DNA of 64,000 nt from Azohydromonas australica DSM 1124 (GTDB taxonomy: Bacteria > Pseudomonadota > Gammaproteobacteria > Burkholderiales > Burkholderiaceae_C): positions 259,887 to 323,886 of the forward strand of contig NZ_KE387205.1 of NCBI RefSeq assembly GCF_000430725.1, given 5' to 3'. The notes beneath the pieces are model-generated. The model had not been told where the DNA came from. It worked only from the letters and a program-made list of their open reading frames with translations, and ran no database searches. Positions 17,478 through 25,910 of this stretch are shown here, piece by piece. Both the position numbers and the translations under genes were made by a program. Every line of letters begins with the position of its first letter. The first letter of the stretch is position 1.

Positions 17478-17493
17478 CTGATTCGACGCCGAG

Positions 17494-17904
17494 ATGCTGA
17501 AGTACCTGCTCGACACCAACATCGTCATCTACGTCATCAAGCGGCGTCCGATCGAGGTGATGGGCGTGTTCAACGAGAACGCCGGCCGCATGGCCATCTC
17601 GTCCATCACCCTGAGCGAGCTTTACCACGGTGCCGAGAAGAGTGCCAAGGTCGCGCAAAACCTTGCCGTGGTGGAAGAGTTCGCCAGCTTGCTCGAAGTG
17701 CTGCCCTACTCTGCCAAGGCCTCTGCGCACTATGGCGCCATCCGCTCTGCGCTGGAAAAAGCGGGGCGACCCATTGGCGTCAACGATTTGCACATCGCGG
17801 CCCATGCACGCAGCGAAGGGTTGACCCTGGTTACCAACAACCTCGGTGAATTCGAGCGGGTGCCCGGCCTGTTGTTGGAGAACTGGGTCAGCAACCTGGC
17901 CTGA
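17494..17904 (+). CDS. vapC: VapC-type PIN-domain toxin
   Basis: A 136-residue PIN-domain ribonuclease. Conserved acidic residues are visible: Asp7 in LLDTNIVIY, a Glu in SSITLSELYHGAEKS and an Asp in GVNDLHIAAHA, with the C-terminal LVTNNLGEFERVPGL block of the VapC/FitB group. Toxins of this type cut initiator tRNA or rRNA and help retain mobile DNA. It lies immediately downstream of vapB. All catalytic positions look intact, so the module is probably active. Confidence 0.94.
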   Translation: MLKYLLDTNIVIYVIKRRPIEVMGVFNENAGRMAISSITLSELYHGAEKSAKVAQNLAVVEEFASLLEVLPYSAKASAHYGAIRSALEKAGRPIGVNDLHIAAHARSEGLTLVTNNLGEFERVPGLLLENWVSNLA

Positions 17905-18259
17905 GTGCACTGCAATCGGGCCATGGGCCCGGATGGCCCGCGTAGAAGAGCCCTGCTGCGACTGCTTCTCGGCAACCTGGATGGGGCACCGGGTGTCGCC
18001 GGTGGGTCTTCTGCGAGTTCAAGCGGCATGGGCGATCGCCTGAGCTGCAAGCCGCCTGGGCCGGGTCCTTTGTCTGCTGCCCCTCGTACAGCCGCCATTC
18101 GGACCAGCACAGGTCATCGGGCCCAACGACTGCTTGATGCCGTCAGTGTGACCATGGCCAGCGACGACCAATGGCTGCAACCGCTGCGAAGCGGGTGTTC
18201 GCGATGGCGAGCCGAATGCCGGCAACGGGCACTAACCGGATTCCCGAATCGTCCCTGAA
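17905..18259. repeat. Non-coding stretch holding one copy of a 52-bp dispersed repeat
   Basis: No gene is supported between vapC and the Fic remnant. Bases 18181-18232 match the reverse complement of about 61529-61580 at 46 of 52 positions. Each copy contains a CCCGCT/AGCGGG-type stem with a GCGA loop (CCGCTGCGAAGCGGG here) followed by GAATGC and GGCAACGGGCAC. The pairing looks like a dispersed intergenic repeat rather than a gene. The rest of the stretch shows nothing recognisable. Confidence 0.5.
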
Positions 18260-19858
18260 TCAGCCATGGCGGGGCTGGAGCTTGGACAGCTCACCGGGCG
18301 CCGGAGCAGTTTTGAACGCCTTGGCCACGGCCTCGCAGATCTCAACCCAGACGCCGTCCCTGAGCAGGTATGGGACTTCTTCGGCCAGAGCGCCGCTGAG
18401 TTGCCCGCCGTTGGCCTCGATGGAGCGGATGACGCGGTCGATCAGCACGTCGGGCATCTCCACAATCTCCTTGATCGCCAGCCGCGCCCGGCCATGGGCC
18501 TGCATGTACCTGGACTCCCTGCGCATGTCCTGCTGGATCGTGCGTGCGATCACCTGCGAGAGGTACGCGACATGGGCGCTCAGGTCGGGCAGTCGCCAGG
18601 CCGGGCGCGCCACGTCATTCCCTTCGAACATGAAGTTCGAGACCACGCCGTCGGGATAGCGCGTGCGGTCCGGGGCAAAGCGGCATCGGTCACGCACCAA
18701 GTGCATCAGTGGCGCCGACACCGCATTGAGGATACGGTTGTAGGCTCGGCGCTCCGCGGAGTCGTTGTCGATGAGCGCCGACACCGGAATGATCACCGGT
18801 TTCTTCACGAGGCCGTCGCGGCGCAGGATGTCGTTGATCAGGAAACGATGCACTCGACCGTTGCCGTCCGCCAGGGGACGGATGTATACGAATCCGAAGG
18901 ACGCCACCGCGCTGCGCATCACGCCCGATTGACCCTGGGTGCGCTTGAGAAAGGTCTTCACGCCCTCAAGCATAGGCCGCAGGTCTTACACCGGCGGCGC
19001 CACGTAAGACACCACCTCTTCGAAGCGCATGGCTTCGCCGACGAAAGCCGGCGACTGCCGGATGCCGAGCGCCTGCAGCATCGTGCGCCGCCCCAGGATC
19101 TGCGACTGCAGCAGTGCCAGCGTCTCATGGTCCAAAGCCAAGGGACCGACTCCCGTGCGCCGGCCTGTCAGGTTCGCGAACAGCTGGTTGCGGTCTGCCT
19201 TGTCGGCCTTGCCCTCGGTCTTGAAGCTGGACCGGCTGTCCCGCAGCATCAACCATACGGCAGGCCTCATCAGCAGCTCTGCGTCGAACTCCTCTTCCAG
19301 CTGGTGCAGCAGGGCCGGGATATCCAGCGCCATGGCCTGCTGTAGCTCGGACGTCTTGCGGACCATGGGGCAGAAGTGTCGATTGCCCGGCATGTTGTCG
19401 CGCACGTGCCAGCGGTGGTTCGACCCTGCCATGCCCGGCGAGGCCGTCACCAGCTTGTCCGGATCCAGTGCATCGACCAGCGGGCCTACAGGCTCGACGG
19501 ATATGGGCAGTTCCCGGCCCGTGAGCCATTCGTAGAGGAATCCCGCGCGGCGCGCGTACTGGCCGGTAGGCTCGCTCTCCACCCAGCCGACGAGTTCCTG
19601 CGGGTCGATCCGCTCGAACACGCGCGCCAGCAGCTCCACGTGAGCCACCTCGTGCTTGAGGTGAAAGGTCACATGCCCCCTGAGGCTGTCTGCGGGACAC
19701 GAGGCCTCGGCGAACGTCTCGAACCGTCTTCCGTTGATTTCCCTGGTCGTGCGGCGCTTGCCAATGCTGCTGACGACAGGTAGCTGGGCCGCCAGGGCAA
19801 TCGCGTAGTGGTGCGCCAGCCAGGCACCCCCGATCACGTCCTCTTTTTCATGATCCAT
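18260..19858 (-). pseudogene. Fic-family protein gene, broken by a stop and lacking the catalytic His
   Basis: A long Fic-type reading frame (about 532 codons) from ATG 19858 to 18260, interrupted by an in-frame TAA at 18986-18988. The reading continues in the same frame on both sides (APPV, stop, DLRPMLEG). The Fic motif lies after the stop as YIRPLADGNGR (18878-18880 is CGT). Relatives have HPFxxGNGR, and the His that activates the AMP-transfer target is needed for catalysis, so Arg here suggests inactivity even if the stop were read through. The N-terminal part is otherwise well preserved. Fic proteins transfer AMP or related groups to host targets. Confidence 0.85.
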
Positions 19859-19980
19859 GGCTCTGGTTCTCAAAGAAGCATGCAGATCACCGAAGAAACA
19901 TTATTGAACCGTTCTTTGGCAATAAACATTCGATCCGGGACGGTTGATCGACCGTCAATTCGGGAGCGGGCGCCTCTTGA

Positions 19981-20601
19981 TCACCCCCGCTGGTGAAAGC
20001 ATCCCAGTGCCCGCGCCCCCAGCAGCCCGACCACCAGCGGCGCGCAGGGCATGACCAGCGGATGCAGCGGCACCGGCGCCACGACGCAGACCATCGCCAG
20101 GCAACCGGCCATCACGGCCGCCGACGCCTGCGCGGCGAACATCTCGGGATCGAGTCGGCGGAATTCCCGGGCCTTCACGGCCCGCGAGGCCAGGGCGTCG
20201 GCGCCCGCGGCCAGCAGGACGACCAGCGTCCAGGGCAGCCACTCCACCAGGGCCACGGCGCGGTAGCCGGCCAGCAGCAGCAGGGCGTCGATGGAGCGGA
20301 AGTAGGGGTTGTCGAAGAGATCAGCCACCGCGCCGGCCATCTGCCGCGACACGGCACCGCCGACGTCGCCCGGCGCCGCCGTGTCGGTATCGGCTCGCGG
20401 TGTCGCGGCCCGGGCCGTGTCCTGCGTGTCGAGCGCCCGGGCCAGCAGCCGCGTGGCGTGCTCGGGTCCCCAGAAGGCCACGGCGGCCTCGTGCTCGGCG
20501 CGCAGCCGCGCCAGGAACCGCTCCGCCGGCAGCGCAGAGGGCAGCCAGAGCACGAGCACCAGCAGCCCGAGCAGGGAGACGATGGCGGTGGCGCGGATCA
20601 A
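19981..20601 (-). CDS. DUF4400 membrane protein, partner of TraD
   Basis: A 206-residue protein with an N-terminal membrane helix (IVSLLGLLVLVLWLPSA) and further hydrophobic segments around residues 105-135 and 160-198. The RRLDPEMFAAQASAAVMAG stretch is a hallmark of DUF4400 proteins, which follow traD in SXT-type elements. The start appears to be TTG at 20601, overlapping the TraD stop as TTGA. Function is unknown; position suggests it assists the coupling protein at the inner membrane. The gap to the Fic remnant (19859-19980) is AT-rich and likely holds the old fic promoter. Confidence 0.82.
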   Translation of the reverse strand: MIRATAIVSLLGLLVLVLWLPSALPAERFLARLRAEHEAAVAFWGPEHATRLLARALDTQDTARAATPRADTDTAAPGDVGGAVSRQMAGAVADLFDNPYFRSIDALLLLAGYRAVALVEWLPWTLVVLLAAGADALASRAVKAREFRRLDPEMFAAQASAAVMAGCLAMVCVVAPVPLHPLVMPCAPLVVGLLGARALGCFHQRG

Positions 20602-22505
20602 GGGCCGGCTCCCGCGGTCGCCACGCCAGCCGGGGCGTCGGCATCCAGGATCGGGAAGCGCCCCTTGATGATCCGGCCACCGGACACCGAGGCGAAGTAC
20701 TGCAGGTTGGGCAGCTTGCCCAGCACGTCCGCCGGCACCATCTCCTCGAGGCTCTCGCACAGCTGCGTCGAGTAGCTCGACGAGAAGTCGCCCAGGTGGG
20801 CGTCCGTGCCGGTGCTCACGCCCACGCGCAGCGTGTGGATGGCCGTGCGGCCGAAGGTCTCGACCACGAAGTCCTGGGTCGGCCGGTCCTTGGAGCGCAG
20901 GGCGATCAGGTTGTTGAGGTTGCCCAGCGCCATGCGCGCCGCGTGCTCGCTGCCCAGCCGCCGCGCCAGGTCGGCCAGCGTCTGCATGGCGCAGGTGGTC
21001 TGGATGCCGCCCTCGGCGCCCTTGTTCAGGATCTCGATCAGCGGCTGGTTGATGACGTTGGAGACCTCGTCGACGAAGAGCGAGATGCGCCGGTGGGCGC
21101 CGAGGTTGTAGCGCATGCCCACCCGCGCGGCCAGGTCGGCCAGCGCCAGCGCGCCGATGGCCGTGGCCACCGACGGGTCGGGCAGCGAGTCCAGGCACAT
21201 GTAGAACACGTGGCCGGCGCGCTCGATCTTCTCGAAGTTCATGATCGGGCGCAGGTCGTCGGCGTCGAACGGGTCGGGCGAGAGGCTGCGGCCCAGGTCG
21301 CCGGAGGTCAGCATCGACAGCACCGGCAGCAGGTTGGCGGTGATCTTCTGGTAGTGCTCGCGGTTGTGGCGGAAGGTGCGCACCTGCGCGTCGATGGCCT
21401 TGTGGCGCCGGGACGGCGCGACGTACTGCTCGTAGTAGGTGACGAGGGCCAGCAGCTCGGTGCTGGCCGCCTCGGAAGGGCGCTTCAGGTTGCCGCGCTG
21501 CGCCTCGTGCAGCAGCCGCTTCATCTCCGGCTGCTCGCGCCAGCCCGGGCCCAGCGTGCGCTCGCAGTAGCGGCGCAGCGAGCCCTCCAGCACCGGCTCG
21601 ATGCCGCCCTCGATGTAGCGGGTGAGCTTCACCAGGTTGGGCCGCTCCTCCAGCTCGATCAGGCCCTGGACCACCACGTTGACCGCGTCCCAGCCGAAGG
21701 CCGTGAAGGCGCTGGCCGTGTCGGGCGGCATGATCGACTGGATGCGCGAGGCGATCTCGGTGGGCTTCTGCCAGTTGAAGGTGAAGTCCAGCCGCACGCC
21801 GTCCTCCGGAAAGGCGGGGTGGAACTCCAGGAAGGTGCCCGGCTCGCGCCAGTCCTCGCAGGCGCGCTGCACGATGCGCCGCAGGCGCCGGCTGTTCTTG
21901 GGGTCGATGACGATGACGACGTCGCCGCGGCGCACGGCCTGCGTGATCAGGCACCCCAGCGCCACGCCCTTGCCCGACTGGGTGGTGCCCACCAGCAGCG
22001 TGCCACCCTCGAAGTTCTGCAGCGGCCGGTGCAGCGGCCCCTCGTCGGGCTCCACGCCGTGGATGTAGGGCAGGCCGATCTGGGCGTCGGGCTGCGGGTC
22101 GGGCTCGTGGCCCAGCCAGGCCAGCAGGCGCGGCGACAGCGCGAACTGCCGGTAGTCGGCCTTGGCCAGCTCGTACAGCCGTTGCGCGTGCACCGGCCGC
22201 CATTCGAAGCCGAAGCCGAGGAACACCTGGTCGGGCCGCTGGCACCAGCGCGCCAGCTCAGCCGTGCCGATGGTCTGCACGGCACGGCCGCTGAGCGACG
22301 CGCGCAGCACCAGCGTGCGCAGCGCCTGGGCCAGGCGCATCACGGCGCAGGCGAAGCAGCACAGCGCCAACGGCCGGGCCAGGGCCGTGGGCATCGCGCC
22401 CGACACGCCGCCGAAGGTCAGCACGGCGGTGGCGGCCAGCCAGGCGGCCGCGGCGTAACTCTCGTAGGCCGGCCGCCAGGGCATCTCGTAGCGGCGCACC
22501 AGCAC
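20598..22505 (-). CDS. traD: TraD, type IV coupling protein
   Basis: A 635-residue ATPase that delivers the relaxosome to the secretion channel. Two membrane segments lie in the first 60 or so residues. Walker A is GTTQSGKG (about residue 175), Walker B is LFVDEVSN (about 460), and the FEWRPVHAQRLYEL region is typical of SXT-group TraD. Start GTG at 22505 is one base from the traI stop; ATG at 22484 is an alternative. The operon order traI-traD-DUF4400 matches MobH/MPF_F elements. Confidence 0.95.
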   Translation of the reverse strand: MLVRRYEMPWRPAYESYAAAAWLAATAVLTFGGVSGAMPTALARPLALCCFACAVMRLAQALRTLVLRASLSGRAVQTIGTAELARWCQRPDQVFLGFGFEWRPVHAQRLYELAKADYRQFALSPRLLAWLGHEPDPQPDAQIGLPYIHGVEPDEGPLHRPLQNFEGGTLLVGTTQSGKGVALGCLITQAVRRGDVVIVIDPKNSRRLRRIVQRACEDWREPGTFLEFHPAFPEDGVRLDFTFNWQKPTEIASRIQSIMPPDTASAFTAFGWDAVNVVVQGLIELEERPNLVKLTRYIEGGIEPVLEGSLRRYCERTLGPGWREQPEMKRLLHEAQRGNLKRPSEAASTELLALVTYYEQYVAPSRRHKAIDAQVRTFRHNREHYQKITANLLPVLSMLTSGDLGRSLSPDPFDADDLRPIMNFEKIERAGHVFYMCLDSLPDPSVATAIGALALADLAARVGMRYNLGAHRRISLFVDEVSNVINQPLIEILNKGAEGGIQTTCAMQTLADLARRLGSEHAARMALGNLNNLIALRSKDRPTQDFVVETFGRTAIHTLRVGVSTGTDAHLGDFSSSYSTQLCESLEEMVPADVLGKLPNLQYFASVSGGRIIKGRFPILDADAPAGVATAGAGP

Positions 22506-22506
22506 G

Positions 22507-24150
22507 TCAGTCCCCGGACGGGCTGCCGGCGGGCGAGAAGGCCGCCAGGCCCAGGCCCTGGATGAAGCGCGGGCGGATCACCAGGCCGGTGCAGGGCTCG
22601 CCGTCGATCTCGTGGGTCGCGAGGGTGGCCTTCGTGCGCCCGCCGGCCCCGACCAGCATGCCGGCGTCACCGAGCGTGCGCAGGGCCTCCGTGGCGTCGA
22701 TGCCCTGCCGCTCCAGCTCGTCGATCCGGACGAAGAAGCCATCCGCCGTGGTGCGCGACGCCAGCGACCGGGGCTCCTTGCCGGCCGCGCTCACGGCCTT
22801 CGCCACCGCGTCCCGAACCAGGGGATCGAGGCGCCTGGGAGGGTCCAGCGTGACGGTGCGGCGCCGGGGTGCATCGCTCTTCCGGGGCGGCTTCTCGGGC
22901 GCCTCGCCATCGGGCCGGTCACCGGCCTCCACGGCGGCTGGGGGCTCCGTTCCGGGCAGCGGCAGCTGTGCCATGGCCGCGGGCGCGGACGGCGCGCGTG
23001 CGGGTCGGGCCCTGGCCGGTGGCTGCCCGGGATCGCGTGCCAGCGGGACCTCCAGCGGCGCGGGGCAAGGCGTGACGCCCGCGAGCAGGATGTCGGGCGA
23101 GGACAGTCTGACGGCCTCCGCCAGCGCCTGGGATCCCGGGATCTGGATGGGCCAGAGGGCGGACGCGCCGTCGCGGGGCTCCAGCACGCCCGCGTCCAGC
23201 AGGGCGTCCAGCATGGCCTCGGGCGACCTGGGCATGCCGGCCAGCTGTGCCGCCTCCAGTGCCGCCTGGAGGTCGACGGCGGCCTGCGGCCAGGTCACGT
23301 ACAGCCCCTCCCGGCCCAGCCACAGGCGCGACTTGTCGCGGTTGGGCACCCAGGCCGCGTGGCCGCGCACGAGGCCCTGCATGGCCTCGACCAGGCAGCG
23401 CGCGACGTGCGTGCCGGCCGGGGCCGCGGCGCCGCGACCGGCCCGGGCGCGGAGATCGCGGTCGATCACCAGCGCGAGGGCGCGGCGCACCAGCGTGTCG
23501 AGCACGTTGCGGTCACGGTACAGCGACAGGCCGCCGACGCCGGCCAGCAGGTAGGGCACGATCACGGCGTTGTCCTCGCCCAGGAAGCGCATCACCTTCG
23601 CCGGCACGACGTGGGGCAGCACGAACAGGCCCTGGGCCTGCACCGGCAGCACGTCGGCGCGCCAGCGCACGCAGTACCGGTCCAGGCCGCGGTCGAGCAG
23701 CCAGTCGGCCAGCGGCATCAGGCAGGCCGGCCATTCCCGGCCATGGGCGTCCAGGACCAGCAGCGGTCCGATGGTGCGGTGCAGCTCGCAGCACAGGCCG
23801 GCGATGAAGGTGGCGAGCTGCCAGCGCGGCTCCAGGTGGCGCCGCTCCGAGATGGTGGAGCGGCCGGCGAAGATGTGGGCGTCCGTGCCCTGCAGCGCGA
23901 AGAAGGCGACCTCCAGGCCGAGGCGCAGCAGCCCGCCCGGCTCGCTGAAGTGGCCGCCGGCCGTGGCCGGAAGACGGTGGACGCAGGCGGCGTAGCGCCC
24001 CAGCAGCGGCGCGATGTCGCTGTCGAAGGTGGCGCGGTCAACGCCGAAGGCCAGCCGGATCCGGTCGATCAGCGCCTGGTGGGCGGCGAGAAGCTGGTCG
24101 GCGGGCACGGCCTCGATGCCGTCCTCGTCCTGCAGGTGGGAGTCGGGCAT
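22507..24150 (-). CDS. traI: TraI, MobH-family relaxase
   Basis: A 547-residue relaxase that nicks the element at oriT. The N-terminal TraI_2 domain has the MobH pattern: LPATAGGHFSEPGGLLRLGLEVAFFALQ, followed by ERRHLEPRWQLATFIAGLCCELHR with conserved His/Asp positions. The C-terminal part (about residues 440-540) is a winged-helix TraI_2_C-like region ending RPRFIQGLGLAAF. It is shorter than SXT TraI (about 716). The start ATG at 24150 has GGAGGAAC upstream. It heads the traI-traD-DUF4400 transcription unit. Confidence 0.93.
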   Translation of the reverse strand: MPDSHLQDEDGIEAVPADQLLAAHQALIDRIRLAFGVDRATFDSDIAPLLGRYAACVHRLPATAGGHFSEPGGLLRLGLEVAFFALQGTDAHIFAGRSTISERRHLEPRWQLATFIAGLCCELHRTIGPLLVLDAHGREWPACLMPLADWLLDRGLDRYCVRWRADVLPVQAQGLFVLPHVVPAKVMRFLGEDNAVIVPYLLAGVGGLSLYRDRNVLDTLVRRALALVIDRDLRARAGRGAAAPAGTHVARCLVEAMQGLVRGHAAWVPNRDKSRLWLGREGLYVTWPQAAVDLQAALEAAQLAGMPRSPEAMLDALLDAGVLEPRDGASALWPIQIPGSQALAEAVRLSSPDILLAGVTPCPAPLEVPLARDPGQPPARARPARAPSAPAAMAQLPLPGTEPPAAVEAGDRPDGEAPEKPPRKSDAPRRRTVTLDPPRRLDPLVRDAVAKAVSAAGKEPRSLASRTTADGFFVRIDELERQGIDATEALRTLGDAGMLVGAGGRTKATLATHEIDGEPCTGLVIRPRFIQGLGLAAFSPAGSPSGD

Positions 24151-24591
24151 GCCTGTTCCTCCGTGCTGGGGAAGCGCCGATCCTGCAGGGCCTGTCGTGG
24201 CCGCGCGATGGGGAAACGGCCGCCGGACGGCCGGGGTTTCGGCATCAGGGGGCGTTGCCGTCCGGCACGGACGCAGGCGCGGTGCCGCCTGCTCCTGCGT
24301 CCGGGACGCGGAAGGCGCCAGGGGCGGCACGGCAGGCCTGGGAGCACCGGGCAGCCGGTGCCGCAGCCGGCCCGGCTGCCCATTTATCGGGCAGCGCAGG
24401 GGAAAGGTTTGCCGATCAACGACTTGCGGCAGCCGCCAGCCCCTTGCCAACAAGCTTGTCCACAGCAACGGTGGATGGCCGGGGCGTGGATCGGCATGGC
24501 AAGGAAAACTGGCAAAACAACATGCGAGATTCACCCAATCCACCGCCCGGCCATCCCTCCCGGGCCACGGTCCCGGCGAGCCCGGCACCCG
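24151..24591. promoter_or_regulatory. traI control region with clustered palindromes
   Basis: A 441-base gene-free region upstream of the leftward traI operon. It holds a perfect inverted repeat at 24375-24395 (arms GCTGCCC and GGGCAGC around ATTTATC), a palindrome ACAAGCTTGT at 24450-24459, and TCCAC/GTGGA around seven bases at 24459-24475. The right part is unusually AT-rich for this element. The FlhDC-like genes lie just upstream. An activator site or promoter for traI is the simplest reading; oriT is an alternative. Confidence 0.55.
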
Positions 24592-25275
24592 CTACGGGCT
24601 TCCTGTCTTCCCGCTGTCGCCACCTTCCAGGTCGGCCGCCGACCGGGGCGCGGAGGCCCGCAGCAGCTCGCGCACGCCGAGCGGCACGCCGCTCAGGTCG
24701 GCCAGCGGCCGCACCGGGAAGGACGCCTGCACACGCGTGTCGGTGCCGTAGCGCTGCACGAGCTTGCAGAACGGGCACTCGTCGTTGCTCAGGGCGATGG
24801 CGCCGTAGGCGGCCAGGAAGGTGCTGTGGCACCCGGGGCAGGCCACCAGCGAGAAGCTGCGCACGCTGGTGAACCAGAGCCCGTCGGTGTGCCCGGCCAG
24901 GTCGAAGGCGCGGTCGAAGCTGATGCGGTGCGGCGGCTCGCACACGCCGCGGTACTGGCGGTAGGCGCCGACCAGGGCCTCGGCGGGGCCGATGTCCGCC
25001 TCGCGCAGGCGCCGGTACAGCGCCATGGCGATCGAGGCCTCGGTCCGGTAGAGCAGGTTGGCGGTGTGGTACCAGTCCGGCGACTCCGGCGGGCGGCCGC
25101 GCGGCACGGCCTGCCGGTCGGGGAACAGCAGTTCCAGCAGCTCGCGCGCGGGCAGCCCTGTGAGGACCGCGATGGTGCGCACCCGGGCGCCCAGCTCCGC
25201 GCAGGCCTGCGCCAGCTTCAGCGCCTGCAGCCGGCACTCGATCCGCGGCGGCGTGCGTGATCCGTCCATGGGCAT
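24592..25275 (-). CDS. flhC: FlhC-like transcriptional activator subunit (SetC/AcaC type)
   Basis: A 227-residue FlhC-family protein. The C-terminal zinc-binding site is intact: Cys146 and Cys149 in CPGCHSTF, and Cys167 and Cys170 in CPFCKL. The SPDWYHTANLLYRTEASIAMALYRRL region also matches the family. In SXT and IncA/C elements FlhC/FlhD homologues (SetC/SetD, AcaC/AcaD) are the master activators of transfer genes, and this gene lies directly upstream of traI. Two starts are possible: ATG at 25275, or ATG at 25269, which has better spacing (eight bases) from GGAGG. Confidence 0.9.
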   Translation of the reverse strand: MPMDGSRTPPRIECRLQALKLAQACAELGARVRTIAVLTGLPARELLELLFPDRQAVPRGRPPESPDWYHTANLLYRTEASIAMALYRRLREADIGPAEALVGAYRQYRGVCEPPHRISFDRAFDLAGHTDGLWFTSVRSFSLVACPGCHSTFLAAYGAIALSNDECPFCKLVQRYGTDTRVQASFPVRPLADLSGVPLGVRELLRASAPRSAADLEGGDSGKTGSP

Positions 25276-25292
25276 GTCCTCCCCATGGCAGG

Positions 25293-25586
25293 TCAGGCGC
25301 AGAGCCGGCCGGTGTCCTGCACCGCGGCAAGCGGCCGCGCCAGCGGCAGCGGCGCGTCGAGCAGCGCGAGCAGGTCGCGCCGCGCCGGGAACAGCGTGAC
25401 GTCGCCCACGTTGGCCACCAGGGCCATGATCTGCTGGACGCCGAGCGTGGCAATGCGCCCGGCCAGGGCGGCGTCGAGGCCGAACTTGCAGCACGCGGCG
25501 GTGCGGTCCTGCAGGATGGCGTCGTGGATCGTCAGCAGCAGGGTGAGGTTGGTGAGCTGGACATCGGAGAGCCGAGCCTGGTCCAT
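25293..25586 (-). CDS. flhD: FlhD-like transcriptional activator subunit (SetD/AcaD type)
   Basis: A 97-residue FlhD-family protein. The motif order LTNLTLLLTIHDAILQDRTAACCKFGLDAALAGRI and ALVANVGDVTLFPARRDL closely follows FlhD (leucine-rich N-helices and an FRP-like segment). It is 17 bases upstream of the FlhC-like gene. The ATG at 25586 follows AAGGACAGCACC. FlhD and FlhC form a heterohexamer that binds DNA and recruits RNA polymerase; here the target is presumably the transfer operons rather than flagella. Confidence 0.88.
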   Translation of the reverse strand: MDQARLSDVQLTNLTLLLTIHDAILQDRTAACCKFGLDAALAGRIATLGVQQIMALVANVGDVTLFPARRDLLALLDAPLPLARPLAAVQDTGRLCA

Positions 25587-25910
25587 GGTGCTGTCCTTCG
25601 GTGAGGCCCTTGCGGGCTGGGTGTCGTGGAATGCAGGGGGTCGGTGGAAAGCGAGTGGGCACTGCGTTGGTGCGTCGCAGCATAGGCAGCACGGCGGGGA
25701 GGGCGGCGCGTGCCGCCCCCCTCGCGTCCGGCAACCCACCGCATTGCCATGCGCAAGGGCGGGAAATCGCCGGGAACTCCGTGCAGCCCGGGGCCCGCGG
25801 GGCCCGGGGCGCCGGCCGGCCGGCGCGGCAAGCCGCATCCGGCCGGCGGCGCAAGGCGGAGCGGCCGCGCACGGCTGTCGCACGGGCCGGTCTGCCTGTC
25901 CATGGCCGCG
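25587..25910. other. Gene-free stretch upstream of the FlhDC-like pair
   Basis: No gene is supported. It should carry the promoter of the activator pair. On the minus strand a TATGCT hexamer near 25680 could be a -10 element, but no convincing -35 accompanies it. An AcaB- or repressor-type operator would be expected here by analogy, but I cannot point to one. Confidence 0.35.
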
